64,000 nucleotides of DNA from Halapricum desulfuricans (GCF_017094505.1 NZ_CP064787.1:2356001-2420000); one strand, 5' to 3'. Positions 24,897 to 34,161 are shown, counted from the stretch's first letter. Program-made: numbers and translations. Notes: generated by a model not told the origin, from the letters alone.

Positions 24897-26138
24897 ATGA
24901 CCACGTCGCACGTGATCCTCGGCGACGGGATCGCGGGGAGTTCCGCGGCAGAGACGATCCGCGAGACGGACCCAGAGGCCGACGTCACCGTCGTCACCGA
25001 GGAAGGCGAGGCGCTGTACAACCGGATCCTCATCAAGGAGTTCGCGAAGGGCAAGTTGCCCGAAGCGCCGGTGTCGATCCACGAACCCAACTGGTACGAC
25101 GATCGGGATATCGACCTCGAACTCAACACGCATGTCACTGGCGTCGACACCGACGACAGGACCGTCCACACCCACGACAGCGGGACCTACGGGTACGACA
25201 AGCTCCTGATCGCGACGGGCGGAACGCCGCTGCAACTCCCCGTCGAGAACGCCGACGCCGAGGGAATCCACCACTTCTGGACGTTTCAGGACGCCCGGAA
25301 GATCCGAGAACACGCCGCCGAGGCCGAGACAGGCGTCGTCATCGGGGCGGGCCTGCTCGGGATCGATCTGGCCGCGATCTGTGGCGCGCAGGGCGTCGAC
25401 GCGAAGTACCTCATGCGGGGCAACCGCTGGTGGCGCTACGCGCTGAGCCTCGACGGCGCGGAGATCATCCACCGCGCGCTCGAAGAGATGGGCGTCGAAC
25501 CGATCTTCGAGAGCGGACTGGACCACTTCGAGGCCGACGAGACCGGCCACGTCAGCGGCGTCGTCGACACTAACGGCGTCACTCACGAGGCGGAGTTCGT
25601 CGGGATCGCCGTCGGGCTCGATTACAACACGGAGTACCTCGAAGGCACGGCGGTCGAGGTCGACGACGGCGTGCTCGTCGATCAGTACATGGGGACGAAC
25701 GTCGAGGACGTCTACGCGGCTGGCGACATCACCCGATACTACGACGTCATCCTCGAGGACCGGACCCAGAACGGGTCGTGGGGATCGGCCAAGGAACAGG
25801 GCGTCGTCGCCGGCAAGAACATGGCCACCGACGAGGCGACCAGCGAGTTCCGGTATGTCCCCTCCTACTCGATCACGCACTTCGACTTCCCGTTTCTCTC
25901 CTTCGGCCACCCGACGATCGGCGAGGAAGAGGCCGAGCGCAAGTATTCCGACGACGAGTGGCGCCGGCTCACGTTCAAGAACGGCAAACTGATCGGCGGC
26001 GTGTTGATCGGCGACCTCTCCCAGCAGAGCACGTTCAAGAAAATCATCCGCCAGGAGCGCCCGGTCGCCGACCAGAAGGAGGCGCTGCTCGAGAGAGAGG
26101 TCGATCTGGACGCGCTCGCGCCGTCGCCGATCGAGTGA
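24897..26138 (+). CDS. NAD(P)/FAD-dependent oxidoreductase (nitrite-reductase large-subunit/NADH-oxidase-like)
   Basis: 413 residues of the two-dinucleotide-binding flavoprotein family. The FAD site is VILGDGIAGSSAAETIRETD, the second Rossmann motif is GVVIGAGLLGIDLAAICGAQ near residue 150, and the family's C-terminal FAD contact is DVYAAGDITRYYDVIL near 270. Ferredoxin/rubredoxin/nitrite reductases share this layout; no partner gene is close. A clear GGGAGG precedes the ATG at 24897, favouring this start over the one 13 codons upstream. Electron acceptor unknown. Confidence 0.8.
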   Translation: MTTSHVILGDGIAGSSAAETIRETDPEADVTVVTEEGEALYNRILIKEFAKGKLPEAPVSIHEPNWYDDRDIDLELNTHVTGVDTDDRTVHTHDSGTYGYDKLLIATGGTPLQLPVENADAEGIHHFWTFQDARKIREHAAEAETGVVIGAGLLGIDLAAICGAQGVDAKYLMRGNRWWRYALSLDGAEIIHRALEEMGVEPIFESGLDHFEADETGHVSGVVDTNGVTHEAEFVGIAVGLDYNTEYLEGTAVEVDDGVLVDQYMGTNVEDVYAAGDITRYYDVILEDRTQNGSWGSAKEQGVVAGKNMATDEATSEFRYVPSYSITHFDFPFLSFGHPTIGEEEAERKYSDDEWRRLTFKNGKLIGGVLIGDLSQQSTFKKIIRQERPVADQKEALLEREVDLDALAPSPIE

Positions 26139-26180
26139 CCGACACAGCACTTTTCTGCTCGCGCCGAGACGCTCCGGCCG

Positions 26181-26882
26181 ATGGATCGGCCCGTGCGGAT
26201 CTTCGCCGACGCCCGCAGTCGACGGACGACGCTGCTCGCGATCGCAGTCGTCCTCGCGGTGCTGATCGGCGGCTCGATAGCGCTCCGAGGGCATGTCGCC
26301 TGGCTCACGGACCCGGACGCGACCCGGTCGTTCGTCGCGGAGTTCGGCCCGCTCGCACCGATCGCGTTCGTCCTGTTGCAGGCCGCACAGGTCGTGTTCG
26401 CGCCCGTCCCGGGGCAGGTGCTTGCGGTCGCGAGCGGCTGGCTGTTCGGGCTCTTCTGGGGGACGGTCTACAGCGTCGTCGGGGCGACGCTCGGGAGTTA
26501 CGTCGTGTTCCGGGTGGCGCGTCGCTACGGCCGGCCGTTCGTCGAGCGGGCGATCGATCCGGCCGCGCTCGCCCTGTTCGACGGCTTCTCCGAACGGCGC
26601 GGGTATCTGGTGTTGGCCGTGCTGTTCATCGTTCCCGGGATGCCAGACGACGTGATCTGTTTTGTCGCCGGGACGACCCGGCTCGACATCAAGCGAATGA
26701 CGGTGATCGTCGCACTCGGGCGCGTTCCGGGATACCTGCTCGCCAACGCCATCGGCGCGTCGCTTGCGGCCCAGCTCTACGCCGAGGCGACGGTGCTTCT
26801 GCTGGCTCTGGTGGCCGCCTCGGCACTCGTCTACTGGTACCGTGACGCGGTGTTCGACCGACTGCTCGCGACGGTGCGGTAG
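26181..26882 (+). CDS. DedA/VTT-type (TVP38/TMEM64) membrane protein
   Basis: 233 residues with about five to six hydrophobic segments. The VTT core is visible as FAPVPGQVLAVASGWLFGLF then GATLGSYVVFRVARRYGRPF, and the second-half re-entrant motif VLFIVPGMPDDVICFVAGTT. VTT/DedA proteins act as lipid scramblases or flippases (undecaprenyl phosphate, phosphatidylethanolamine) in other organisms. Its 3' end overlaps the convergent hydrolase-like gene by 52 bases (26831-26882), unusually long for this window. Confidence 0.85.
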   Translation: MDRPVRIFADARSRRTTLLAIAVVLAVLIGGSIALRGHVAWLTDPDATRSFVAEFGPLAPIAFVLLQAAQVVFAPVPGQVLAVASGWLFGLFWGTVYSVVGATLGSYVVFRVARRYGRPFVERAIDPAALALFDGFSERRGYLVLAVLFIVPGMPDDVICFVAGTTRLDIKRMTVIVALGRVPGYLLANAIGASLAAQLYAEATVLLLALVAASALVYWYRDAVFDRLLATVR

Positions 26883-27472
26883 CGTTCGGGGACGTGAGGG
26901 CGAACGGCCGCCGGGAGCAACCCGACCAGCGCGACGGCGATCGCCGCCAGTCGCTTTCGCAGCAGCGTATACCCCAGCGAGACGGTCAACGCGGCCGCGA
27001 TCACGAGTTGCAACTGACTGTCGGTCCAGACCAGGGCCGGCACGGCGAACCCGGCCGCGAGACCGAGGTCGCGGGGCGAGCCGTCGTAGGGAACGAGCCG
27101 CCGGGGCGACAGCCAGCGACCGTGGTAGTGTGAGTACACTGCCCGCTCTGAGGTCCCCTCCCAGGGACGGAGCTCGAGCCCGCCGCCGAGGACGTCAGTC
27201 GCGCCGTGGAGGGCTCCAGCGGCGACGAACGACGCGAGCGCGACCGTCACAGGGGACGGAACGAGCAGGGCGACCCCGACGGCTGCCACTGCGACCATCG
27301 GTCCGTACACCGGGAAGTGAAGCGTCCGCCGGTGGCCGCGGTACAGGTCCAGATCGGGAGCGATCCCCCCGGCGAGTCCGGCGGCCATCGCGGAGGTCGC
27401 GTGTTCCGGCACGAGCACGGCGATGACGGCCCCGAAAGCGAGCCCGATCAGACCGTGTGTCGTCGCCATCAT
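26831..27472 (-). CDS. Membrane-bound metal-dependent hydrolase-like protein (YdjM-like)
   Basis: 213 residues with several hydrophobic segments. The opening MATTHGLIGLAFGAVIAVLV and GGIAPDLDLYRGHRRTLHFP carry the His and Asp ligands of the YdjM/DUF457 membrane hydrolase group; SFVAAGALHGATDVLGGGLE has another His/Asp pair. These families are membrane proteins with a predicted but unproven hydrolase site. Both an ATG at 27470-27472 and the next codon are possible starts. The last 17 codons overlap the VTT gene on the other strand and add a Ser/Arg-rich end. Confidence 0.7.
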   Translation of the reverse strand: MMATTHGLIGLAFGAVIAVLVPEHATSAMAAGLAGGIAPDLDLYRGHRRTLHFPVYGPMVAVAAVGVALLVPSPVTVALASFVAAGALHGATDVLGGGLELRPWEGTSERAVYSHYHGRWLSPRRLVPYDGSPRDLGLAAGFAVPALVWTDSQLQLVIAAALTVSLGYTLLRKRLAAIAVALVGLLPAAVRPHVPERYRTVASSRSNTASRYQ

Positions 27473-27579
27473 TGTGACCTTCGTACGAGGTCATGTCGTA
27501 TAACAGTATCGGGAGCCGTGTCTCGCCGGGAAACAGCGGTGCGGGAGTTATACGTATCGCCGCGTCACTAGCGACCGGC

Positions 27580-28614
27580 ATGCGACTCGACTGGCGGTCG
27601 ATCCTCGTCGGATTCGCGGGCGCCGGGGTCGTCCTCTCGGTGCTGTTGTGGGCCGTCGGCATCGACGGCATCGTCGCACGGCTGCGCGAGGCCCATCCCC
27701 CCGTCGTCGCGGTCCTGTTCGGTCTGGTCCCGCTCTGGCTCGCCGCCTGGGGGCTGTGTCTCCACGCGGTCTTGCGCGCGCTCGGGACGCCGATGTCCCG
27801 GGTGCGGTCAGTCGTCGTGTTCGTCGCGGCGACCTTCGCGAACCAGGTCACGCCGTTCGGACAGGCCGGCGGCGAGCCGATCAGTGCGCTCCTGATCTCC
27901 GAGGCGGCCGACACCGACTACGAGAACGCGCTGGCGGCGATCGCCAGCGTCGACACGCTGCATTTCTTTCCGTCTATCGGGATGGCGATCGTCGGGTTCG
28001 GGCTGTTCGCGGTGCGCGGGTTCGCGTTCGGCCGGAACCTGCTTCTCGCCGCCATCACCGTCGGGGCGCTCGTCGCCGGGTTCGCCCTCGCGCTGGCGAT
28101 CGGCTGGCGGTTCCGCGACCGGATCGAATCGGGGGTCCTCGCGGCTCTCGTGCCGATCGCCCGGCGGGCGGGCCGTTTGCTCCCGCGCGTCAGTCCGCCG
28201 ACCCGCGGGACCGTCGAGGAGCGAGTCGACGGCTTTTTCGCCTCGATCGAACGCATCGCGAGCGATGGTCCCAGCCTGTTTCTGGCGGTCACGTTCTCGT
28301 TTGCCGGGTGGCTCACGCTCGCGGTCTGTCTGTGGGTCGCGCTCGCGTCGATCGGCGCTACCGTTCCCTTCGCGGCGATGCTCGTGGTCCTGCCCGTGGC
28401 GAGCGTCGCCGGCGTCTTCCCGGTCCCCGGCGGTCTCGGGGGCGTCGAGGCGGCGTTTATCGTCATGATCGTCGCCACGACCGGCGTCGCCACGACCGCC
28501 GCGACGGCCGCCGTCGTCATCTACCGGGGCGTGACCTACTGGCTTCCCATGCTCGTCGGCGGCGGCGTCGCTGCCGTCCTCATCGACGACCGGTATCGCC
28601 GCCGTCGAGGGTGA
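27580..28614 (+). CDS. Lysylphosphatidylglycerol synthase TM region/UPF0104 family protein
   Basis: 344 residues with about eight hydrophobic segments. The conserved ATFANQVTPFGQAGGEPISA and later FPVPGGLGGVEAAFIVMIVA are the signature blocks of the LPG_synthase_TM/UPF0104 family (AglD C-terminal-like, MprF flippase-like). The function in archaea is lipid or glycolipid handling by inference. The ATG at 27580 starts the usual short basic N-terminus; upstream in-frame sequence is promoter-like. The GT2 gene follows 66 bases downstream, so a glycolipid pathway is possible. Confidence 0.8.
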   Translation: MRLDWRSILVGFAGAGVVLSVLLWAVGIDGIVARLREAHPPVVAVLFGLVPLWLAAWGLCLHAVLRALGTPMSRVRSVVVFVAATFANQVTPFGQAGGEPISALLISEAADTDYENALAAIASVDTLHFFPSIGMAIVGFGLFAVRGFAFGRNLLLAAITVGALVAGFALALAIGWRFRDRIESGVLAALVPIARRAGRLLPRVSPPTRGTVEERVDGFFASIERIASDGPSLFLAVTFSFAGWLTLAVCLWVALASIGATVPFAAMLVVLPVASVAGVFPVPGGLGGVEAAFIVMIVATTGVATTAATAAVVIYRGVTYWLPMLVGGGVAAVLIDDRYRRRRG

Positions 28615-28650
28615 CACCGGTACGTCCGACCCAGAAACAGCGGACGCACT

Positions 28651-28658
28651 TTTATATG
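28651..28658 (+). promoter_or_regulatory. TATA-like box of the GT2 gene
   Basis: TTTATATG is centred 27 bases before the ATG at 28681, the classic haloarchaeal spacing for a leaderless transcript. This promoter suggests the glycosyltransferase can be transcribed separately from the UPF0104 gene. Confidence 0.6.
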
Positions 28659-28680
28659 ATAGCTGTCACAACTCCGGCGT

Positions 28681-30018
28681 ATGCCCTCCGCTCGTCGATC
28701 GCTCCGCGCGCTCGTCGGTATCGGGTTCGTGCTCGCTACTGTAGCGCTCTCGCTGTTCGGTGATCTCACGCAATTCGCGCCGCCGCTCGGCGTCCTCCTC
28801 GTGCTCCTCGAGACGCGCGTGTTGCTCGGCGTTGCGCTGGCCGTGTTCGCGCTCTCGCTGGCCCTGTATCTGGTCTCGCTGTCCCGAGAAGACCCCGAAG
28901 CGCTGGTCCGTTCGGGCCGGTCAGTCGAGGCGGTGATCCCCGTCTACGACGAGCCCGAAGTACTGCATCAGTCGGTCGATCGTCTGCTCGACTCTTCCTA
29001 CGAGGACTTGACCGTCACGGTCGTCTGCGAACCGGACGACCAGCCCACGATCGACCGGGCCGCGGAACTGACGGCCGACGCCGACCGCGCCCGGTACGTC
29101 ATCAACGGTCGTCCGGGATCGAAGGCGGGGGCGCTCAACGACGCCATCGAACGCAGCGACGCTGACGTCGTCGCGCTGTTCGACGCTGATCAGCAGCCCC
29201 ACCCCGACCTGATCGCACACGGGATGGCCGCGCTCGAAGCCCACGACATCGCACGCGTCAGGAGTCTCCCGCGACCGGGCGGGCTTCTGGAGTCGATGGT
29301 CTACTACGAGTACCTGTTGCTGTTTTTCCTGCCACAGAAACTGGCCCGCTTCCTGCTGGGGCTCGGTTTCGTCGGCACCAGGAGCGTGCTGATCGAACGC
29401 TCGGTGTTCGAGGCGGTCGGATACTTCGACGAGGACGCGCTGACCGAGGACATGGACTTCACCCACCGGTGCCATCGGGCCGACCTCTCGATCCGGGAGC
29501 TGCTGTACTACCCCTGTTTCGAGGAGCCGGCCCACACGCTTCGGGACTGGTGGGGCCAGCGCGTCCGCTGGCTGACCGGCCACGTCGCAGTCTGTCACCG
29601 GCATCTCCGGGGCTGGCGTCACGCCATCGATACCGACTTTCTTTCGTCTACCCTTACTCTAGTAGGAACATTCGTCGCCGGGATCGTCCTCTCGATGACG
29701 CTCCCGAAACTCGTCGTGGCCGCCACTGCCAGCCCTGTCCTCGTCGCCTCGGGCGTCGGCGGGATCTACGGCCTCGCTCTCGTGACCCGCGTCGTCGACA
29801 ACCACACCGCCGGCATCGACGGGCTCGGGCTCGGGTGGCTGCTCATGCCCGTTGCGTTGACGCTCTTCGGACTCGTCGTCGTCAGAGTCATCGTCGGTTA
29901 CGCGCTCGGGCAGCGAGGACAGTGGTATCAGGTCGAAAAGCGCGGCTGCTCCGATCCGGATCTGGTCTCGGCGGACGATCGGCGGCGAACCGAACGGAGT
30001 CACTCCGAGTCGGACTGA
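28681..30018 (+). CDS. Membrane-anchored family 2 glycosyltransferase
   Basis: 445 residues. Two N-terminal hydrophobic segments precede a GT2 domain with VIPVYDEPEVLHQSVDRLL, the metal-binding DAD (168-170), ALTEDMDFTHR (catalytic ED near 257) and WGQRVRWLTGH (processive-type QxxRW near 291). Three or four hydrophobic segments end the protein. This is the layout of processive membrane synthases (cellulose/chitin/hyaluronan-like) and of large glycolipid transferases. Product unknown. The adjacent UPF0104 flippase-like gene suggests a lipid or exopolysaccharide. Its 3' end overlaps the convergent Sensor-domain gene by 19 bases. Confidence 0.85.
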   Translation: MPSARRSLRALVGIGFVLATVALSLFGDLTQFAPPLGVLLVLLETRVLLGVALAVFALSLALYLVSLSREDPEALVRSGRSVEAVIPVYDEPEVLHQSVDRLLDSSYEDLTVTVVCEPDDQPTIDRAAELTADADRARYVINGRPGSKAGALNDAIERSDADVVALFDADQQPHPDLIAHGMAALEAHDIARVRSLPRPGGLLESMVYYEYLLLFFLPQKLARFLLGLGFVGTRSVLIERSVFEAVGYFDEDALTEDMDFTHRCHRADLSIRELLYYPCFEEPAHTLRDWWGQRVRWLTGHVAVCHRHLRGWRHAIDTDFLSSTLTLVGTFVAGIVLSMTLPKLVVAATASPVLVASGVGGIYGLALVTRVVDNHTAGIDGLGLGWLLMPVALTLFGLVVVRVIVGYALGQRGQWYQVEKRGCSDPDLVSADDRRRTERSHSESD

Positions 30019-30698
30019 CCGTCGTTTCGCCCCTGCGTTCGATCGTCGCCCGCCCCCAGCAGCGACGAGGCGATCGCGGCGTTGATCCGCGCAGCAGCGT
30101 TCAGGACGTGCAGCGAGACGAGCACCAGCAACAGACCGGTCGGGACAGCGAGCGCCCGCTGGGTCGTCGTCTCGAAGCTCTCGGCGACGCGCCAGTTCGC
30201 CACCTGAACGTTGAACAGACCGTCCGGAGCCAGCGGGAGCACCGAGAGTTCGATCCCGACCCCGAGAAAGGAGACGAGCAGAACGAACGCGAGGACGCCG
30301 AGCCAGAACTTCAGCATCGCAAACGCCAGGCCTTTCCACGTCGAGGCGGCCCCGAGATACGCCTGCACGACCGCGACGACGCCGTCGCCGTCCGGTTCGA
30401 CGTCGTCCGGCTCGGCGATCGCCGTCTCCAGCAGTCTGTTCGCGAGTCGCCGCTCGAAGGCCGCGATGTACCGGGACCCAATTACGGTTCCCAGCAGGAC
30501 CCCCAGCCCGACGACCAGAATCGACAGCCCGATCCCGAGGGTCAGTCCGAACAACAGGACGACGTAGTATACGAGGCCGAGCGGGAACGCCAATATGAGA
30601 TACAGCACGTTTCGGTAGGTCTGTGCGTCCGTGACGACTCCGAAGACGCCCGCGACCGTGGACCCGTCCGCGGTCCCGGCGTTCGCCGATCGTGTCAT
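30000..30698 (-). CDS. Sensor-domain (PF13796-like) membrane protein
   Basis: 232 residues. YRNVLYLILAFPLGLVYYVV, GIGLSILVVGLGVLLGTVIG and AFERRLANRLL form the start of the 'Sensor' membrane domain, followed by TWKGLAFAMLKFWLGVLAFV and a last membrane helix (ALAVPTGLLLVLVSLHVLNA). In other organisms this domain is often attached to kinases or PspC-like parts; here it stands alone with no signalling domain. The tail is acidic. The ATG at 30696-30698 is used, about 75 bases upstream of the GINS gene's stop. Confidence 0.7.
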   Translation of the reverse strand: MTRSANAGTADGSTVAGVFGVVTDAQTYRNVLYLILAFPLGLVYYVVLLFGLTLGIGLSILVVGLGVLLGTVIGSRYIAAFERRLANRLLETAIAEPDDVEPDGDGVVAVVQAYLGAASTWKGLAFAMLKFWLGVLAFVLLVSFLGVGIELSVLPLAPDGLFNVQVANWRVAESFETTTQRALAVPTGLLLVLVSLHVLNAAARINAAIASSLLGAGDDRTQGRNDGQSDSE

Positions 30699-30772
30699 TT
30701 TTTCTCAATTTCGTGTACCAGAACACAGGACAAAAAACCGCGTGTGACGTTTCGCGGCGAGCAACACGGCGA

Positions 30773-31672
30773 TCAATCCAGCGGCTGTGCCGCGTCCCGC
30801 TCGAGCAGCGGCTCGGCGTTCGCCTCCGGAAGCGTCACGATATCGTCGGCCGAGAGGTCGTACTCGCGCTGATCGACGCCCAAAATAGCGCCGACGTCCG
30901 CCGTGATGCGAACCGTCCGCCGGTCGACGCGCTGTGAGTCCGTGTCCGAGCGAACGACCCCGGCCGAACGAGGCTGGGTTTCTCCCCGCGACGACGCCTC
31001 CGGCCCGCTCGGCGATTCGGGAGCGGACAGGTTCCCGTCAGAGCCGGACGGTGAACTCTTTCGCTCGCTCGCCCGCGCGCTGCCCCCGTCGTTCATCACG
31101 TCTGCCGCTGCCAGCGGTTGCTCGCCAGCCGACGCGCCGTCTGCGCGTTCTCGGTGAGCGCCTCCGTCGCTGGACGGCTGAGCGGGCGACGGCTGACCGC
31201 CGTTCTCGACAGGCGACGGTTCGGCTTCCGACTGTTCGGTCGTCGCATCAGACTGGCCCGCACTCGGGTCGGCGTCGACCGGCACCTCGCCCGCGATCTT
31301 GTCGAGGACGTGCTCGCGGTTGGCCTCTATGTCGGCGACGAGTTGCTCGAACATCTCCTGTTCCTCGGCGGTGAGCCCGCCGTCGTCGACCGGGGAACCG
31401 TGCGCCGCGAGCGACGCGTTCTTGACGATCTTGGCGACGCGGCGCTTGTGGATCGACTCGACAGTCTGTTCCGCGGTCTCGATCTCGTCGGACAGCCGAC
31501 CGACCTCGGGATCGTTCCAGGGGTCGTCGGCGCGCTCGGCGGCCCGGTCGCGCGCCTCGCGCAACTGCTGGATGTACTCGCTGGCCTCTGTGTAGAAGGA
31601 GTCGCGCAGCTGCTGAAGGCTGTCGGTCTGGCGCTCGCGGCTCTTGACCGTCTGTAGTTCGTCGAGATCCAT
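30773..31672 (-). CDS. GINS complex subunit (Gins15/51-type), DNA replication
   Basis: 299 residues. The N-terminal helical A domain is visible (LDELQTVKSRERQTDSLQQL, SFYTEASEYIQQLREARDRA, KRRVAKIVKNASLAAHG), then a long low-complexity Ser/Glu/Pro linker (about residues 140-245), then a small beta B domain (RTVRITADVGAILGVDQREY ending LLERDAAQPLD). GINS links the MCM helicase to the replisome. The gene directly follows priS with one base between the stop and the start, a conserved archaeal pair. The long linker is typical of haloarchaea. Confidence 0.85.
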   Translation of the reverse strand: MDLDELQTVKSRERQTDSLQQLRDSFYTEASEYIQQLREARDRAAERADDPWNDPEVGRLSDEIETAEQTVESIHKRRVAKIVKNASLAAHGSPVDDGGLTAEEQEMFEQLVADIEANREHVLDKIAGEVPVDADPSAGQSDATTEQSEAEPSPVENGGQPSPAQPSSDGGAHRERADGASAGEQPLAAADVMNDGGSARASERKSSPSGSDGNLSAPESPSGPEASSRGETQPRSAGVVRSDTDSQRVDRRTVRITADVGAILGVDQREYDLSADDIVTLPEANAEPLLERDAAQPLD

Positions 31673-31673
31673 G

Positions 31674-32852
31674 CTATTCCTGGCCCTTCTCGGCGTGGCC
31701 CCGGGCCATGAGGAACACGCCGAGGTACTCCGGAACGGAATGCACTCCCTCCGAGAAGGTAAAACTATCGCCGTTGAGTTCGCCCGCTACTTCCTCAGAC
31801 ACGTCCACGGTAATCTCGTGGCCGACGAACGTCTCCGGGACGGCGTCGACCAGCGGATCGAACGCGGACAGCTCGTCGCGGTCGATCCGCCTGACCGCCA
31901 GCCCGCTGCCGCCGTGGAGGCTGCCCGGCAACCGGATCAGCCGGTTCGTGTCGGTCGTGACAGGCTCGTCGATCGGGGCGTCGTCCCGCTCGACGACCTC
32001 CTCGAGGAGCGCCTTCGCGACCGAGAGAAACGCCGGGTGGATGTCGACGTTCCCGGCCCGGAGCTGGTCGGTGTTCGATCCCATTGCCCGGAGTGCGGCC
32101 TCGGCCTTGCCGTCGCCGACTCCCTCGTACTCGGTGAGTCGCTCGATCGCTTCAGACTCCTCAAGCGCGAGCAGTTCCTCGACGGTCGCCACGATGTGCT
32201 CGTGTGCGCGCCCGCCCCAGCCGCCCTCGGTCGGCAGCGTCCGCTTGTGGGCGGGACTGCTCCGGCCGGCCGTCCCGCCGACGGCTTCCTCCTCGACCAG
32301 GGCGTCGAACTCCAGGCCGATCCCGCGGACGTAATCGACGATCTCCCGGCGGGACTGCCGGTCGAGTCGCCGTACGTCCCGGTCGCGGACGTGAACGTGA
32401 TAGCCACGACCGCCCGAGAAGACGACCGTCAGGTCCTCGAACCCGAAGTCGTTATCGAGAAAGTCAAGCAGGCGGACCAGGGCGTCCTTGCAGGCCGCGA
32501 GCATCTCGGCGTAGGTGTCCTCGCCGGGCGAGACCGACGGGAGGTGATCGGCGTCGAGATCGAACACCAGATCGGAGGATCGCCATCCCTTCTCGCTCAT
32601 CGACGAGGCGCTCGGGTCGTCGTACCGGCCGGCGGAGAAGTAGACGTGCCGGGGGCGCTCGCGCGCGAGGAAGTCGTCTATCGAGCCGAGATCCAGCAGC
32701 GAACGGTGACGAACCATCGTCGTCCCGGGGCCGGACGTCCAGGGGATATAGCCCCACTCGCGCTCGCTTGCGTCCGGCGGCGGCGTCAGATCGGCCCGCC
32801 GGTAGTGATCGCCAAACCGGCCCCGGAGATACGCGCGCGTCCGTTCTTCCAT
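31674..32852 (-). CDS. priS: DNA primase small (catalytic) subunit
   Basis: 392 residues, full length. The polymerase aspartates are in DLVFDLDADHLPS (about residue 97), with SGGRGYHVHVRDRDVRRL near 145 and the third-aspartate region in VTTDTNRLIRLPGSLHGGSG. PriS with PriL makes RNA/DNA primers for replication. It is the first gene of the priS-GINS pair. The start is the ATG at 32850-32852 opening EERTRAYLRGRFGDHYRRAD. The priL gene is not in the window. Confidence 0.95.
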   Translation of the reverse strand: MEERTRAYLRGRFGDHYRRADLTPPPDASEREWGYIPWTSGPGTTMVRHRSLLDLGSIDDFLARERPRHVYFSAGRYDDPSASSMSEKGWRSSDLVFDLDADHLPSVSPGEDTYAEMLAACKDALVRLLDFLDNDFGFEDLTVVFSGGRGYHVHVRDRDVRRLDRQSRREIVDYVRGIGLEFDALVEEEAVGGTAGRSSPAHKRTLPTEGGWGGRAHEHIVATVEELLALEESEAIERLTEYEGVGDGKAEAALRAMGSNTDQLRAGNVDIHPAFLSVAKALLEEVVERDDAPIDEPVTTDTNRLIRLPGSLHGGSGLAVRRIDRDELSAFDPLVDAVPETFVGHEITVDVSEEVAGELNGDSFTFSEGVHSVPEYLGVFLMARGHAEKGQE

Positions 32853-32921
32853 CGACTCACTGTTTGCGAACTCGGGGGTAAAGCGTTTTCGTCACCGATA
32901 CCAGCGGCCGGTGTCACGCGA

Positions 32922-33407
32922 TCATCGACCGAGCAGCCTCGAAAGCCGGTCGGCGATCGAGCCGTCCTCCCCGAGTTTGAGATAGTAGGCGTCGCCGCCG
33001 TCCTCGTAGTAGTCGTCGATCCGTCGCTGGATCTCGAACCCGACGTGCTGGTAGAAGGAAATGGCTTCGTCGTTCGTCGTCCGGGCGTGACAGGTCACTG
33101 CGTCGTAGTCCTCCGCGACCCGGGCGACGAGGCGCTTGCCGAACCCCTCGCCGCGATACTGTTCGTCGACGGCCAGAAAGAGCACGTATCCGTCGCGTCG
33201 CACCGCTGCAAACCCGATGAGTTTCCGCTCGCGGGCCCGGTTGAGATAGACGTAGACTTTCGACCGGCGGTAGGCGTTCTCGAAAAATCGCCGTCGCTGC
33301 CGTAACACGCCCTCAGAACGGCGGATCCGCTCTTTGAGCTCCCACGCCTCGCCGACGTACTCGTCGCTGCCGCGGTCGACGACTCGGGTGTCGACGTTGA
33401 TACTCAC
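32922..33407 (-). CDS. GNAT-family N-acetyltransferase (RimI-like)
   Basis: 161 residues. The acetyl-CoA binding motif is VLFLAVDEQYRGEGFGKRLV (R/Q-x-x-G-x-G/A type), preceded by FAAVRRDGYVLF and followed by AISFYQHVGFEIQRRI (motif B). The start is a GTG at 33405-33407. Substrate unknown; N-terminal or small-molecule acetylation is possible. It is near the primase gene but has its own start region; the 69 bases between show no feature. Confidence 0.8.
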   Translation of the reverse strand: MSINVDTRVVDRGSDEYVGEAWELKERIRRSEGVLRQRRRFFENAYRRSKVYVYLNRARERKLIGFAAVRRDGYVLFLAVDEQYRGEGFGKRLVARVAEDYDAVTCHARTTNDEAISFYQHVGFEIQRRIDDYYEDGGDAYYLKLGEDGSIADRLSRLLGR

Positions 33408-33520
33408 TACCAGTCAGTAGCGGTGATGCGAATATAATTTTTCCGCCCCGTCCGGGCCGAAGTGTCCCGGTCTGGTCAATCCGAACGCCGCCGCGACGCT
33501 CGCCCGGGCGTCGAGGCGAG

Positions 33521-33997
33521 TCACGCGATCGATTCGACGGCCTCGAGTACGTCGTCGTAGTCCGGTTCGACGCCGGGATCGTCGCTGACCCACGCGTACT
33601 GGACCGTTCCGTCGCTGTCGAGGACGAACACGGATCGCTTTGCCACGTCGTACACGCCCAGGTCGGCGAAGTCCATCGTGATGTCGTACGCTTCGACGAG
33701 TTCCTTCTCGGCGTCGCTGATCAGATCGAACGAAAGTCCGAGTTTCTCGCGGAACTCGTTCAGCGCGAACGGCGAATCGACGCTGATCCCGTAGACGGAC
33801 GCGCCGGCGTCCTCGAACGCCGTCAGGTCGTCCTGGAAGGCGTTCATCTCGTGGGTGCACACGCTGGTGAACGCACCCGGGAAGAACGCGAGCACGAGCG
33901 GCGCGTCCTCGAGGTGCTCCGAGAGCGTGAACGACTCGATGTCGCCGTTTGCGAGCGGTGCAGTGAAATCCGGTGCGGTGTCGCCTTTCGATACCAT
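33521..33997 (-). CDS. 1-Cys peroxiredoxin (AhpC/TSA, Bcp/AhpE-like)
   Basis: 158 residues. The thioredoxin-fold start GDTAPDFTAPLANGDIESF leads to the peroxidatic site FFPGAFTSVCTHEMNAFQ with Cys47. This is the only cysteine in the protein, so it must use an external thiol to resolve (1-Cys mechanism, AhpE-like). It reduces peroxides. The ATG at 33995-33997 is chosen as the family start. It is divergent from tatA; the 164 bases between hold an AT-rich stretch (CCTATAATAG, 34128-34137). Confidence 0.88.
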   Translation of the reverse strand: MVSKGDTAPDFTAPLANGDIESFTLSEHLEDAPLVLAFFPGAFTSVCTHEMNAFQDDLTAFEDAGASVYGISVDSPFALNEFREKLGLSFDLISDAEKELVEAYDITMDFADLGVYDVAKRSVFVLDSDGTVQYAWVSDDPGVEPDYDDVLEAVESIA

Positions 33998-34161
33998 AGC
34001 GAGCGTCGATACGACCGCCAGCCGCAAGACTGTGCCGCCACCGGCGAGTTTCGAGTCGTGGACCCCGACGAGAGGGGCTGTCTTTCGGACTCGCTGCGGG
34101 TCCCACGACGTGGAGTCTAGCAAAAAGCCTATAATAGCCAGCAAGCAAAGGGGAGGTAGAG

